This document shows positions 9,943-21,540 of a stretch of DNA of 64,000 nucleotides, one piece after another. Under the pieces are notes generated by a model. It ran no database searches. It was not told the DNA's origin and saw only the letters and a program-made list of their open reading frames with translations. The stretch is from Aporrectodea caliginosa (lineage: Eukaryota; Annelida; Clitellata; Crassiclitellata; Lumbricidae), in the NCBI GenBank assembly GCA_020284085.1, contig JACEVL010000482.1, forward strand, positions 1,460,154 through 1,524,153. Reading direction: 5' to 3'. Position numbers and translations under genes: made by a program. Numbering within the stretch: position 1 is the stretch's first letter; each line of letters opens with the position of its first letter.

Positions 9943-11768
9943 GTTACAGGCAATGTGTAAAATCAGGGATTTTGTAAAATGCCTGAAATTTTTAGGCAAT
10001 TTGTAAAATCCCCAATTCACTCGGGCACTTTACAAAATCCCTGAAAAAACCAGGGATTTTGTAAATTCCCTGAAATCTGATGATGAAAATTTGACAGATT
10101 GCCTGAAAGTGACGAAAATTATCGAAGTTTTACAAACTACCTGAAAAAACCAGGGATTTTGTAAAATCCCTTAAATCTGATGATTACAGGCAATGTGTAA
10201 AATCAGGGATTTTGTAAAATGCCTGAAATTTTTAGGCAATTTGTAAAATCCCCAATTCACTCGGGCACTTTATATAATCCCGGGATATAAAAAACCAGCG
10301 ATTTGGCTGCATGTCAGACATGTCCGCCGGCTATGTTTCAAGTCATGTGGTCGGGGGCGTGACTTGTCTGTTCCCTTCCCCTTAGGAGCCTAAATAGAGC
10401 TTTGCGTTGTCGCGGCGGATTGTCAATTAATAAGAATAAATAAATAAATAAAATTAAATAAATGTAATTAAATTTATTTATTTAATCAATTAATCAATTA
10501 ATTAAATTTAATATATAAATAAAAAAATAAAATAATAATAAATAGAAATAATTAATTTATTAAATTATTAATTATCTAATTAATTAAATGATTTAAGTAA
10601 TTAAATTCATTTATTCACATAAATATTTATTTAATTTTATTTTTAATTTTTTTTATTTAATCAATTAATTTATTTATTCTATTTAATTCTTAATTAAATT
10701 AATTAATTAATTGAATAAAATAAAAAATAAATAGAATAAAAAAAATAAAAAATAAATGAATCAATCAATTAATTTATTTAATCAATAAATAAATTAATTT
10801 AATTTAATTATTTAAATAAATAATTAATTAAATTTATTTATTTAGTCAATTAATTAATTAATTAAATTTAATATATAAATAAAAAAATAAAATATAAAAT
10901 AAAAATAAATAAAAATAGAAATAAATAATTATTTAATTAAATTATTAATTATCTAATTAATTCAATGAATTAAATGATGAAATTTATTTATTCTTATAAT
11001 TATTATTAATTTAATTTTATTTATTTTTATTTTATTTTTTATTTAATCAATTAATTAAATTTAATTAATTATTTTATTGATTGCATAAATAAATTTAATT
11101 AATTAAATAATTAAATTTATTTATTTATCTATTTATTTATTTTATTTTATCTGTTTGTTTATTTTTTTGTTTATTTATTAAATTTAATTAATTAATTAAT
11201 TGATTAAATAAATAAATTTAATAATATTTATTTATTTATTATATTTTATTTATTTTTTTATTTTTTTATTTATTTATTCTTATTAATTGACAATACGCCG
11301 CGACAACGCAAAGCTCTATTTAGGCTCCTAAGGGGAAGGGAACAGACAAGTCACGCCCCCGACCACATGATTTGAAACATAGCCGGCGGACATGTCGGAC
11401 ACGCAGCCAAATCGCTGGTTTTTATATCCCGGGATTATATAAAGTGCCCGAGTGAATTGGGGATTTTACAAATTGCCTAAAAATTTCAGGCATTTTACAA
11501 AATCCCTGATTTTACACATTGCCTGTAATCATCAGATTTAAGGGATTTTACAAAATCCCTGGTTTTTTCAGGTAGTTTGTAAAACTTCGATAATTTTCGT
11601 CACTTTCAGGCAATCTGTCAAAATTTCATCATCAGATTTCAGGGAATTTACAAAATCCCTGGTTTTTTCAGGGATTTTGTAAAGTGCCCGAGTGAATTGG
11701 GATTTTACAAATTGCCTAAAAATTTCAGGCATTTTACAAAATCCCTGATTTTACACATTGCCTGTAAC
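9943..11768. mobile_element. 1.8-kb DNA element with ~490-bp terminal inverted repeats
   Basis: The left arm (9943-10437) and right arm (11280-11768) are near-perfect reverse complements, starting GTTACAGGCAATGTG. Each arm holds two copies, about 238 bp apart, of a block with many short internal palindromes (CAGGGATTTTGTAAAATCCC types). The flanks are (TA)n, so the target duplication cannot be read. No transposase frame is present. It lies in intron 1 of gene A and is absent from B and C. I cannot assign it to a named superfamily. Confidence 0.88.
10438..11279. repeat. Almost pure A/T core of the inverted-repeat element
   Basis: About 840 bp composed almost only of A and T, in TTAATTAA, ATTTATTTA and AAATAAATAA words with very few G or C. 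It separates the GC-containing arms (which include CGCCGCGACAACGC). Base composition changes abruptly at both arm boundaries. Confidence 0.92.
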
Positions 11769-11778
11769 ATATATATAG

Positions 11779-11781
11779 GCC

Positions 11782-11824
<43 letters not shown>
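11779..11824. repeat. (TA)n microsatellite
   Basis: Alternating TA tract directly outside the right arm of the inverted-repeat element. A shorter TA run abuts the left arm, so the element probably inserted into a TA-rich site. Confidence 0.85.
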
Positions 11825-11826
<2 letters not shown>

Positions 11827-12085
11827 CGTTCTTATTATCATCATCGATATCTCAATCATCATCATTATATTTATTATTAATACAATCTACATTGCATCAT
11901 TATGCGGACGCAGCAGACCAGTATCCCTTACACAAGAGCATTCGTCAGATAATATAATCAGACCATTTCGGTATGTCCAACACGTAATACAGAATAGAAA
12001 ATGCAAAAGTCGATACTGGTCACACAGAACGGCGAAAAGATAATGTCCCTAAGTCTCATGTATGTTCAATCAAAGGAGTGCTAAC

Positions 12086-12394
12086 CTGGAAATATTCGCA
12101 CGTTGTATTGGTCTCGAAGTTGATCGGAATGTAATCATATAGCTGACACTGGTTCTCAGCGGCGTTAACGTTGTAACCGGTACAGTTTGGTTCCATCTGG
12201 CACATCCAGGAACACAGGACAGGGGATGGAACACACTTTGGAACTGAGGATATCGCTTCAATGGGAAAGACCTTCGCAGGAGAGTCCACGGCGCATGGAG
12301 ACATTCCGTTGGAGATTGTCAGCTTCTGAAAGGTTCCAAGAGTTGATGGGACCGCGGATAGGAAAATAATCAAGAATGCACAAGACGGCATCAT
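12086..12394 (-). CDS. Gene A exon 1: signal peptide and PAN/apple-like domain
   Basis: Encodes 103 residues ending phase 0 at CAG|GTTAGC. The start is the ATG after CGACGAAG, a context shared by all three visible copies. Residues 1-20 form a signal peptide (CAFLIIFLSAVPSTLG). Then come FQK.., SPCAVDSPAKVFPIE and the PAN-like pattern CSWMCQMEPNCTGYNV...NQCQLYDYIP...TTCEYFQ, with N-glycosylation sites at NCT and NTT. PAN modules mediate protein or carbohydrate contacts; the partner here is unknown. Joined to exons 2-4 the gene gives one 368-residue frame: secreted, PAN + type II + FReD. Introns are 3294, 310 and 1189 bp. I saw no clear core promoter. Confidence 0.88.
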
Positions 12395-12399
12395 CTTCG

Positions 12400-13599
12400 T
12401 CGCATTAAATTGAAAAATTACCTAAGAAAGAATGTTCTCCGTTAACATTTATTATAAATTTCCAACAATTACTAAAGTAACGGCTAATTAAGGATATCTA
12501 AAATCGTCGTGGGTCATGCTTCATACAATCTAGTTTCGGTCCATTCACTTGTTTTGACGACGGCTACAACAAAGTGCGACAAAACATTCAGGTAATCAAA
12601 GCGCTGTTGATTAGCCTCTCTGCCTCAGAAGAAAAGTAGCAAGTAAACGTCGCGAAGTCAATTCGTTAAATGCAAGCAGTTAAATGCAAGCAGTAACTTT
12701 TCTGTCAGCAGCTGTGAATGATGCAAGTTAACCTTGTGAGTACCAACTGCGGGTGAATCAGATAGCATTTGTGTTCTGATCGCGGGTATACCAGCCAAGC
12801 ATCGCGACGGCGTAAAACGTATTAGATATGTATTGGGTACTTACATGTACTAGCCTGTCTGGGCGTTAGTGGAGCTGGAAATTTTGGTTGGTGTGGCTCT
12901 GTTTATGCCAGGAAACAAAGGCAAATGTTGGTGCAAAGTTTCCAGTTGACATGTATCTTGAGTGTAAGTTTACACTTAACCAAAAACGTGGAATTGTTTA
13001 GACTTGGATACGCGTAAGTTTTATAGAATGAAATAGACAATGTAGTTGGAAACTCTAAAGCTTAGGCAATGAGATTTCACTGTGTTCTTGATGGTGCAGT
13101 AATTTTCTACAAACGGGGTTTGAAACCGTGCGTGATAATTTGTACGTATAAGCCTAATAGGCGTGTACAGACGGAGTCTGTTGACGCCCTTGTAAGCTTA
13201 TACGTACAAATACATACACATATGATCGAGCGAGAGCAAAGATCTCCGTGTTTCGCTTCGTCTAATACTCTTTAATATTATAGATGGCGTTCTGTGCAGG
13301 ATGGTGATCACCTCGCCTTCCTTCCTTGCCCAGCTGACTGCACATTCAACCAAACATACACACATACAGACAACGCGATGTTTTTCTGCCGTCCACTATA
13401 AGGTTTCTGTGTGTGGTGGAGATATAGGCCTAAGAAGATATCACGATCCGTGATTTGTAACCAAAATCGATCTATTTTTAAGTTGATTATCGCATAGGAC
13501 TCCCAAGGTGCTATACTGATAAAGGGTCATTAGACGGATTCAGCCTTGTCTGGTCTAGCACTTATCTGGTCATACACTATTTAGGCGTTAGCGGCTACA
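12400..13599. other. 5' flank of gene A, no gene recognised
   Basis: The first ~350 bp upstream of exon 1 match the same interval in B (31160-31440) and C (48900-49190) and may include the promoter and 5'UTR. Farther out I see no gene; the short plus frame at 13069-13275 has no recognisable content. Confidence 0.4.
13138..13212. repeat. Short inverted repeat
   Basis: TTTGTACGTATAAGC and its reverse complement GCTTATACGTACAAA flank about 45 bp that also pair partly (GGCGT...ACGCC). It could be a very small foldback element or a hairpin. It is not seen in the other paralog flanks. Confidence 0.6.
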
Positions 13600-16058
13600 C
13601 GTTGGATGCATATAATTCAGCAAATTCTCCACCGTTGCATATTTTAAGACTTTTCAGCCGTGTTTTCCAACTACTTTTTTTCGCCACCAGTGATCGAACC
13701 TGATCGATCACGGGTTTGCAATGGATATCTTTGAATCCGAGAACAATATTCTTTTCGGTCCACTTAAATGTAAACATAAGCTTCGATGCTATAGGCTACT
13801 AGAGAAAATTTGCTCCAAACTCGCTCTACTAGAGAAAGTCTGCTCCAAACTCGCTCTACTAGAGAAAATCTGCTCCAAACTCGCTCTACTAGAGAAAATC
13901 TGCTCCAAACTCGCTCTACTAGAGAAAATATGCTCCAAACTCGCTCTACTAGAGAAAATCTGCTCCAAACTCGCTCTACTAGAGAAAATATGCTCCAAAC
14001 TCGCTCTACTAGAGAAAATCTGCTCCAAATTCGCTCTACTAGAGAAAATCTGCTCCAAACTCGCTCTACTAGAGAAAATCTGCTCCAAACTCGCTCTACT
14101 AGAGAAAATCTGCTCCAAACTCGCTCTACTAGAGAAAATCTGCTCCAAACTCGCTCTACTAGAGAAAATCTGCTCCAAACTCGCTCTACTAGAGAAAATC
14201 TGCTCCAAACTCGCTCTACTAGAGAAAATCTGCTCCAAACTCGCTTAGATGATCCATAAGATGCGAAACGATAGTGTCAACAACATACATAAACGAAATG
14301 AGGGTGTCAACAACAGGTACATTCATACATACATACATCTTGGAAGGTATGAAAGGTATGTCAACGGAGTAAACTACCATTCCCACCTGTAAACGCTGCT
14401 ATCCTGCAGTATGCAAGCAGAAATCCGAGGACATTGTGTGAAATGCGGACAGCACAGCAATCAGACATCACTCGGAATGGCAGCACTTTTATCCTTGAAT
14501 ACGTGTGTCCTACGCAGGTCTGTTATTGTGAGACACAGGAAAAAGAAAAAATTGTCAATAAAATCAACCTAGCATAGAGGCGGGTGGCTTCTATGAGAAA
14601 ACGTGTGCAAACAGGTATGTGCCAATCTAAGTGTGTCCACACACGCATGCCTTTGACGGTCAATCGCTGTTGTGCGCTGTCTTTTTTAGTTCAATGACGT
14701 AGTACGGAAAATAACACAGTCAGACTACAACCATTGTAGTGGAGAAAAAGTCAATCGCGTATAAAGACCAAGCAGACTGGGCTTCGTCTATAGTCATAGA
14801 CGCAAACATTCACCATTCATTCCCGCAACTCAAAAGCAACAGGCTTCTGTCGTATGGCAATCATCTCGTTCTATCCTAAGCCGACATTTGTAAGCCTCAC
14901 CACGTGTACAAGCATACGAGTCCTTATTCAACCACGACTTGCGAATGACTGCCTTATTCTTAACACTTTCAAGAAGATACGCGTACATAGAATGAACTCA
15001 TCCAATACATTCTGATTGATTCAAATCTACCTTTCTAACTATACATGTAGAGTCCAATCATTTAAGACTATGTTCTAATAGCATTCTAATATAATTTAGG
15101 CTACATACATAATAATATAAAAACCAAATACCACTCCTATTCAAACGCAAATCAGTAAGTATATATCAAACGAATATGACAACATTAGTCTCGCCCAAAT
15201 GGTTGTGGAACACTGTTTTGTTTGATTTATAGCAGTCAGGCGGTGTTATTAGGCAATTGTCTGATGCCTTGAAAGATTTGACCTTTCATCTCAGTTACTA
15301 ATCGGCCTACTATTGTCGATTAGTAATCGACAATAGTAGGCCTATGTAAACATACGTTCCTGCCGTCTGTCAGTCATTACATTAGGCCTATCCTCCATAT
15401 TCGCATCGACAGCGTCCAGTAGATTTTGAAATTCTGAGCGTTATAACTGGTTCCGCTTTCTAGGCCTTTATAGATGCGGGGAAATGGTCCCGGGCCGCTA
15501 AGCCTTCAAGTGAAAACCAGTAGCTAAGCTACCGACTACTAGCGACAATTCGTTAACTTAATAATTTTCTTTTTGTTTTGATCGTGGTCTCCGATTTTGG
15601 ACGAAGGCATCAGCAGCAAGAGACGAGCAAAATTTTGCTTTTAAGGTGCTAGTCACAGTGGAATTGACTAAGATTCTAATAATCAGTCGAGGACAGACCA
15701 TTACATAGACCTCTGTAATTTAAGGGGTGTTTTATATGCAATTACTCTACTTCTAATTAACAAAACAATTCATCAGGAATAGTTGATAAAAATGTGTCGT
15801 CTTGTTGTCGCTCTAATATGGGTTTCTCGTTTTAAGTTATCTGAATTTCTAAGTTATCCAAATGCTAAATGTTATGGCATAGTTGTAGAAAACGTTTTTT
15901 CGTTTTTAATTTTTGTCCAAAACTGTCGTTTTTTATTATTTTTTTCACGTCTTTTTACCGTTTTTTTAATCTTTTTATGTAACTTTATTTATATAATTAT
16001 GTACTGTATGTTATTATTTGTTAAATTTTATTTTTGTCTGATGTCCATTACGTTGTCT
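13600..16058. other. Duplicated 5'-flank block (copy A)
   Basis: Matches 31960-33900 and, in part, 49420-50830. The order of shared landmarks is the GTTTGCAATGG segment, TACTAGAGAAAA, the CATAGAGGCG/GAGAAAACGTGTG stretch and ACCAGTAGCTAAGCTACC. It is non-coding as far as I can see. Homology with copy B ends at about 16053, where a CCGG-target element remnant begins. Copies A and B share an insertion starting near 15735/33612 that copy C lacks. Confidence 0.75.
13798..14247. repeat. 30-bp minisatellite, 15 units
   Basis: Fifteen near-identical units with core TACTAGAGAAAATCTGCTCC. The paralog flanks have a single unit (around 32136 in B and 49625 in C), so the array arose by expansion of a once-unique 30-bp sequence. 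Three frames are open simply because 30 is divisible by 3. Confidence 0.95.
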
Positions 16059-16127
16059 CCAAACTAAACCGAATACTCCATTTCGCTAAGGAGATACTCA
16101 TGTATGGGGATACTCTATTTTGTGACA
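16059..16127. mobile_element. CCGG-target element remnant (right end)
   Basis: The end sequence, with ATACTCCATTTCGCTAAG and GGGGATACTCTATTTTGTGACA, is followed by CCGG (16128-16131). It is the same right end as the intact element at 31450-31786 but is truncated on its left. It forms an inverted repeat with the neighbouring element at 16212. Confidence 0.72.
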
Positions 16128-16211
16128 CCGGCGTCAGCTGGGAATTGAACGGTATAGACCCGCGATGCACTGGCCCCTGTGACCAGGACATTGACATCAG
16201 TGCAATGCCGG

Positions 16212-16766
16212 TGTCACGAAATAGGGTATCCCCCATACATGAGTATCCCCCTTAGCCAGTGGCGGCGCCAGACATTTTTTGTAACTAGGGCATAACCGGG
16301 GCAATCATACAAGTAACCGGTGCAGGGGCGATTTATGCCCCAAATAAATCCTCAAGAGGGCAAAAAATCTGGCAGGACAACGACCAGGGCAAAGGCTTTT
16401 TTACTAGGGCATTTGCCCTTGCTTGCCCTGGTGTAGTGCCGCCACTGCCCTTAGCGAAATGGAGTATTCGGTTTAGTTTGCATTTTTGGAAGTTTCTAAG
16501 TGTATTCAGTCGTACTGTTTGGATTTATTGTACACATAAAATATTTTAAGTTGCGTATCTTTAGTTTGTACGTCGACCTGAAATTAATTTACTTCGATTT
16601 TGGTGATTTTTAATGGATTTTCGTCTTGGCTATCGTGACGCGTATGACGATCCGGGATAGAATGGTTTATCCCCCCGGATACTCTAAACTTGTTTATTCC
16701 ATCCGGGGGGGATAAATTCATTCATCCCCCCGGAGAGTCTTAGAACGGATACTCTATTTCGTGATA
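16212..16766. mobile_element. CCGG-target element with 4-bp duplication
   Basis: Starts TGTCACGAAATAGGGTATCCCC and ends ATACTCTATTTCGTGATA, i.e. inverted terminal repeats. CCGG stands on both sides (16208-16211, 16767-16770). The flanks join as CAATGCCGGCT in the empty paralog site at 57646. The interior matches 31450-31786. A 191-bp hAT MITE is nested at 16257. There is no coding sequence. Confidence 0.82.
16257..16447. mobile_element. hAT MITE nested in the CCGG element
   Basis: 191 bp with inverted ends CAGTGGCGGCGCCAGAC and CAGTGGCGGCACTACAC (reverse complement). It is flanked by a perfect 8-bp duplication, CCCTTAGC (16249-16256 and 16448-16455). Non-coding. Confidence 0.93.
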
Positions 16767-17228
16767 CCGGCTACAGAGTTTGCGAAAAGGAAATTAGCTT
16801 CTCTTCTAAATCCCACTTCAGGACTTGAGACATCAGAGAACATATAACATGTCCGTCTTGTATCTTGGAGCATTATTTTGTAAATAACCGTATCCCTGAA
16901 GCCATTCCGTAGCGAATGGAAACTGATCTCGCTTCTAGTTATCGTGGGTTGTACAAGAAAGCATAATCGAATTCTGAATTTAAGATCGTATACGGTATTT
17001 ATGCATGAACCTGTTAAAAGTGCATAGAAATCCGGACTTAAGATAGTCTAAAAGCTGCAGATCGAAGCTCAATGTTTATAATCAAATCCAAAGAAAGTGG
17101 CAGTAATTAAATGCGTTGGAGGCAAATGTTAGGCAACAACATCGGATGGAGGCCTAGGATGTGATATAATGTAATGTGATTCCTTCTGTTGTAATATAGG
17201 GCAAATGCCACATCAGAAAGAAACCTCC

Positions 17229-17821
17229 TCAATTTCTTTTCATCATCATTCTGCTTCTGGAAATATATTTGCTGGTGCCACCCCAGACGTTCATTTTGCT
17301 GTTGTGAGCATTCAAACTAGACACGCCGCAATAGTTCCACCACCATCCGCCAATGCCGTTTAAAGCACAATTACTCTTGAGGGTGCCATCGTTATCTTTG
17401 TCAAAGGTCGAGAATTTCATTCCCACCGCCTTATAGCCCGCGTTGTAGTGGTTTAAAGCGTCGCCGGCGTCTCCCGTGTATCCGGAAACGTTGAGGACGT
17501 AGCCACTGACTTCGTCGCTCAGCTGAAAGAACTCGTATTCCGCCGAATACCATTTGCGAGTGTCGTTCATCTCCACTTCCACTCTCAGCTTCCAGTTTCC
17601 AGTTGACGTCAAACGGTAGAGGTTCTCGTTTCCAAACCAATAATGTTCTCCTCCAGGGTCTCCGAAGCCGATGCTGTAGCTATTCCAAGACGTGTTGAAC
17701 ATCATGCTGTCGTCAACGACGTGTTTCTGGATGATAAACCATCCATGAATGAACATTGACACTACTGGCTGCGTCGTGTTGGGCACAATCACACTGCCAT
17801 TGTAGTAGTCGGCTGTGAAAC
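17229..17821 (-). CDS. Gene B exon 4: fibrinogen-related domain
   Basis: 593 nt after acceptor TTATTTAG, phase 1 entry, 197 residues, TGA stop. Same landmarks as gene A: FNTSWNSYSIGFGDPGGEHY, YSAEYEFFQL, GYTGDAGDALNH, TFDKDNDG, NCALNGIGGWWWNYC, SSLNAHN. Compared with A, changes cluster at HYNAGYK, GTLKSN, LNGI and NSKMNVWGGTSK, which correspond to the loops around the calcium site and ligand pocket. Only the C-terminal cysteine pair is kept. The B FReD is closer to C and D than to A, while B's 5' flank is closer to A. Confidence 0.9.
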
Positions 17822-18109
17822 CTAAATAAAAAATGACTATGGCAATAAGAATGACGCAATATTATGGCTTTTATAGCGCCCATTCAAGATATCTATTCAG
17901 AGAGCTTTTAAGAACCACTGAAAGGCACGGACACCGACCTGAAATGTTATGTAATACGAGAAAAATAGATTCTCAAATGTAAGCTCTGCTTGGCTGCTGT
18001 AAAAAGATTGAGTTACCCCAGGCTCAAGAGCAGTTTGTATAATTTTCTCTGGTTCTAGTTAACATTGGCACAAAGTCAGTTCTAGTCTAGGCTTTTGGAT
18101 TCGCTGGGA

Positions 18110-18720
18110 CATAGACAATGACACTCAAGACTATTGAAAATAGACTATTAGACCTATTACTGACCATACCACCAACTGTAAATAATGTTCACATGGGTTG
18201 ATTGACCTAGGGAAAGCTGGTGGTAAGCAATATATATGGAGTGTCGGCTATCCTATTGACTGACCCATGATTTGGAATGGGATGGTAGGAGGCAGATAGG
18301 GTCTGGCAGAACCGTCATACTAGACCTTTGGCGACAATACATGGAGCTGTAGAAATATATAAAAGAGCTGCTTTCGTGGCCCTCTGTCTTAATTACACGC
18401 AGAAAATGCTTGCTTAGCAAAATCAATAGAAACAGTAGCCTCAGTAGGCCTACGTATATTTAGAAGAGAATTGTTTCAACGGGGTTGTTCGACATGCGAG
18501 AAAAACCGATGAGCACGCAAGGATGGCCGGAAATGAAATGCCTGTAAATCTCCAGGAGCAGCAGAATAAACATTGATTGGCCCTCTGCAGGCTGACTAAA
18601 AACTGGAACGGAACATAAAGATCTTTAGTAATTGCGGCTAAGTGCCAACCATAGCTCGAGTAAGAGGATGTTGAATCGAATCCTTCCCTCCAGCAGAGAA
18701 CAGTGCAACAGTTCTGCATT
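18110..18720. other. Conserved intron 3 block of gene B
   Basis: Matches parts of 41965-42690 (gene C) and 59090-59340, 60884-61368 and 62602-62870 (gene D). Landmarks are the GGGAAAGCTGGTGGT segment, GATAGGGTCTG, a plus-strand TATATAAAAG at 18356-18365, and a plus-strand frame 18457-18576 with AGNEMPVNL. B lacks about 390 bp that C and D have between the ACAATAC and TATA landmarks. Function unknown. Confidence 0.6.
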
Positions 18721-18739
18721 CTAAATGTGAGAGGTTGTG

Positions 18740-19435
18740 GTCTCTCATAAATCCAACTTTTATTATTTTACGCAACGAATTATTTTTTCATAAATCGAAT
18801 TTCCATTTTAAAGCCAAAATTCTTTTCAGCAATCCAAATTCAATTTTAGCGCAAAAAATTTGTTTCATCAATCCACTTTCTAATTACGCGATAGAAAAGC
18901 TTCCATTTACGCAAAAGAAAAGAATTCTTTTCATCAATCCAACGGTAAAACCGTAGTTTACGTTGCCAAAGTATTTTTATGTCTTCAATGCCGCACTTTT
19001 CGTTGGCAAATAGGCAGCCTACCAGTGTCCATGATAACTGTCATCAATCCAGCTTCCATTTAAGCAAATAATTACTTTTCATCAATCCAATTCGATTTAC
19101 GGAAACAATTATTTTCATCAATCCAGCTTCCATTTAAGCAAATAATTACTTTTCATCAATCTAATTCGATTTACGGAAACAATTATTTTCATCAATCCAG
19201 CTTCTATTTACGCAAAGAATTAATTTGATCAATCCAACTTCCATTTAGGCAAGCAATTATTTTCATCAATCCAACTTCCATTTTAAACTGACCACATAAT
19301 ATAATTTGGCAACGTAAACTACGAATATGTAGTACTGCACTAAATTGTTTAAGAGTTACGAAACTACGGTTTTACTAATCCAGGTTCCATTTACGCAAAG
19401 AATTCTTTTCATCAATCCAACTTAAAAGGACTTGG
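18740..19435. repeat. Degenerate ~40-bp tandem repeat with internal inverted repeat
   Basis: More than ten imperfect units of the type TTTTCATCAATCCAACTTCC / ATTTACGCAAAGAATT. An inverted pair, CGTAGTTTACGTTGCCAAA at about 18953 and TTTGGCAACGTAAACTACG at 19304, frames the middle third. Non-coding. Confidence 0.82.
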
Positions 19436-19439
19436 GATA

Positions 19440-19575
19440 TGGGATATTTTGTGAGGGGCCGATATGACAGGGGCCGATATGACGGGGCAGATATGACGGG
19501 TCTGTTTTGTCGAGGCCATTTTGACGCGGGCCGTTTTGTCGGGCCGATTTGCCCTGGGTCGTTCTGACGGGGTAC
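19440..19575. repeat. ~15-bp degenerate repeats (GGCCGATATGACGGG type)
   Basis: Eight or nine units alternating GGCCGATATGACGGG, GGCCGTTTTGTCGG and similar. Copy-to-copy changes are mostly within the ATATGAC/TTTTGTC core. It looks like a transposon subterminal repeat or a young minisatellite. Confidence 0.75.
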
Positions 19576-19615
19576 CGAGAACCCTATAGACCCAACAAGA
19601 ATGCAGTGTAAAGGC

Positions 19616-19689
19616 ATGTGAGTGAGTGAGTGAGTGAGTGAGTGAGTGAGTGAGTGAGTGAGTGAGTGAGTGAGTGAGTGAGTGAGTGA

Positions 19690-19730
<41 letters not shown>

Positions 19731-19772
19731 TGTGGTGTGTGTGTGGTGTGTGTGTGCATGTGAGTGAGTGAG
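19616..19772. repeat. (GTGA)n and (GT)n microsatellite
   Basis: About 19 GTGA units run into about 17 GT units, then interrupted GT. The sequence just left of it (ACCGAGAACCCTATAGACCC) also precedes exon 3 in A (near 7910), so it marks shared intron 3 sequence. Confidence 0.95.
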
Positions 19773-20089
19773 GTTGAAATAAATTCAATGAAGAACAAAG
19801 TAAATTCTTTGTGAAATATTAATTAACTGAGAAAGCTTGTCTGAAGAGGTCAGTCAATTTAGTTTACATGTACTGTAGGTCACTCTTGTTCTTTAGCCTA
19901 ATTCATAACTGACTTACATCGTGGAGCCTTTGCAAGGCAAACGCTCCTCAAAAACAACCATACTGCACGTGAGCCTACATATACTAAAGTTTTCATTATG
20001 ATCTCTGTATTTACTTGTTGTATTTATCATTGTTATATTTTATTCTTAGTAATAAGTTATTAGCAACTTCTATAGCACTGCATTTCAAG

Positions 20090-20224
20090 ATGGTTTACAT
20101 GGCAGCCGAGGTTCTGTTCAAATGTGCAATCTGCACAAAGGCGTTCACTCGGAAGGCTCAGCTCAAACGCCATCTGACACTCCACAACGAGAGAAACCGT
20201 TCAAATGTCCACACTACTAGGTAG
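20090..20224 (+). pseudogene. Single C2H2 zinc-finger fragment
   Basis: The frame from the ATG at 20090 contains FKCAICTKAFTRKAQLKRHL and then TLH, a full C2H2 finger (CxxC...HxxxH). The usual TGEKPF linker is garbled (NERNRSNVH) by an apparent frameshift and the frame stops at 20224, beside a SINE. It is most likely a remnant of a zinc-finger gene or of the zinc-finger part of a mobile element; the pseudogene at 22769-23235 may belong to the same kind of element. Confidence 0.6.
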
Positions 20225-20231
20225 GAGGCCT

Positions 20232-20345
20232 TCTTAATCTCAATTAGAGCGCTCGACCAGTAGCGCGGAGAGTACGAGTTCGAGCCTCGCCCAAGGCAGT
20301 TTATGTGCAGATTTTGGGCTGTTGATAGACAGTGTGGCTGGAAAC
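20232..20345 (+). mobile_element. tRNA-derived SINE, head only
   Basis: AGAGCGCTCGACCAGTAGCG and the B-box-like GAGTTCGAGCCTC, followed by GCCCAAGGCAGTTTATGTGC, match the SINE at 21541. The body after the head diverges, so this is a truncated copy. Confidence 0.7.
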
Positions 20346-20637
20346 GCGTGCTAATATAGTGGTGGACATGAACTGTGAGAGAACAGTGCGCAAGTCTTCG
20401 GTACTGATAGGTAATGACATCACTGTAACCATAATCCCTGCACAAACCTGTTTAGTATTAAACTATGAATGTATATCATTTTATTGAATCTCAAGGTTTC
20501 CATAATAGTAATAAAAAAGTGATCTGAGAAAGTCTGTAGCACCAGTGTACTGATGATCAAAGTATTATATGATGGTCACTGGTAAGGAGAGTTCATAGCA
20601 CCAGTACCAAAATATACATGATGGATGGTCATAATTA

Positions 20638-21072
20638 ATAGTCTGTTAGTTAAAGTTTAACTTCATTCCTACTTTTAATTATTTGCATATTAAATAGTAA
20701 AAGGAATTGTGTTAATTTTCCAGGTTATTTTCTAGCCTTGTTCCGTTCCCTGGATTCTACCAAGTGCAAACAACGGCAACGGAGTCAGCCCTTCGGGATA
20801 CCATACCGGATGAAGAGCCATGCCTGATCTTTGACCCTGACCAACACACAGTAAAGTCATCACTTCCATGCCACACGACTCCCTTTGCACTGAGAAATGC
20901 CAGCATTTCCACTTTGGTTACAGATGCAGAGAGCAACAACGGTCCACTCAACTCAATCCAAGAACAAATTCGTTTGCTAGCAGAACCAGTCTCAGGAAAT
21001 CAGGACAGCAAGAAACCAGCGTGCAAAACTACATGGCAGGCATGTAAAGTTTTTAATATTTCTGGATCATAA
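20638..21072 (+). other. Exon-like repeated segment, copy 1
   Basis: A polypyrimidine-AG site (TTTTCCAG|GTTATT) precedes a frame running to a stop at 21070, with GFYQVQTTATESALRDTIPD, PDQHTVKSSLPCHTTPFALR and LVTDAESNNGPLNSIQ. A diverged second copy is at 22285-22700 with the same AG site. No domain recognised. It may be a duplicated exon of a plus-strand gene nested in gene B's intron, or part of a repeat family. Confidence 0.35.
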
Positions 21073-21099
21073 GAGCGTATATTTTTTATTGTATTGTAT

Positions 21100-21295
21100 T
21101 TGGCCATTTGTAAAGCAAAAGCCTTTCAGAAGCGCTCCCAGTGCGAGCAACCCCGAGGGAAAAGGCAGGATTTTAGTTTAGAAAAAGACGGTGGAAAGAC
21201 TACCAGAAAGGATTGCGGAGCGGACCGGTTGAGGAAGTCCATTCCACAGAGAAGGACGAGAGATCTGGAGTGTTTTAATGGTATTATGTAATGTA
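21100..21295 (-). mobile_element. LINE 3'-end fragment
   Basis: Read on the minus strand, the segment has a WTSST...RNPFW-like ORF2 C-terminus and the usual GACGACGCTATATAAATTGT-type end. It is short and degraded; assignment rests on resemblance to the better preserved LINE ends in this window. Confidence 0.4.
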
Positions 21296-21540
21296 ATTAC
21301 GACAATTTATATAGCGTCGTCAGTAGCAAGCTTCTTCAAAAATGCTTTACACGCATGCAGGCTGCCAACTGTCAGCGCAGATGCTAGGAGCTCGATAGAA
21401 TGTACAGTTTTAACTGTTTAAAAAAATGAATGCTTTTGATTTCCTGGATAGTTGCGGGTGATGACCTTATGACATTTCATAATTATTGCCTCTTTTCTTA
21501 ATATTATTATTGTTGGTATTATTACCCTTGTTGTTGTATT

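Noticed and set aside
10438..11279. Replication origin or centromeric A/T block
   Set aside because: It is bounded exactly by inverted arms and is absent in paralogs, so a transposon core explains it better.
13721..14259. LLEKICSKLA repeat protein in the 30-bp array
   Set aside because: Three frames on two strands are open; the paralog flanks have one unit and no gene.
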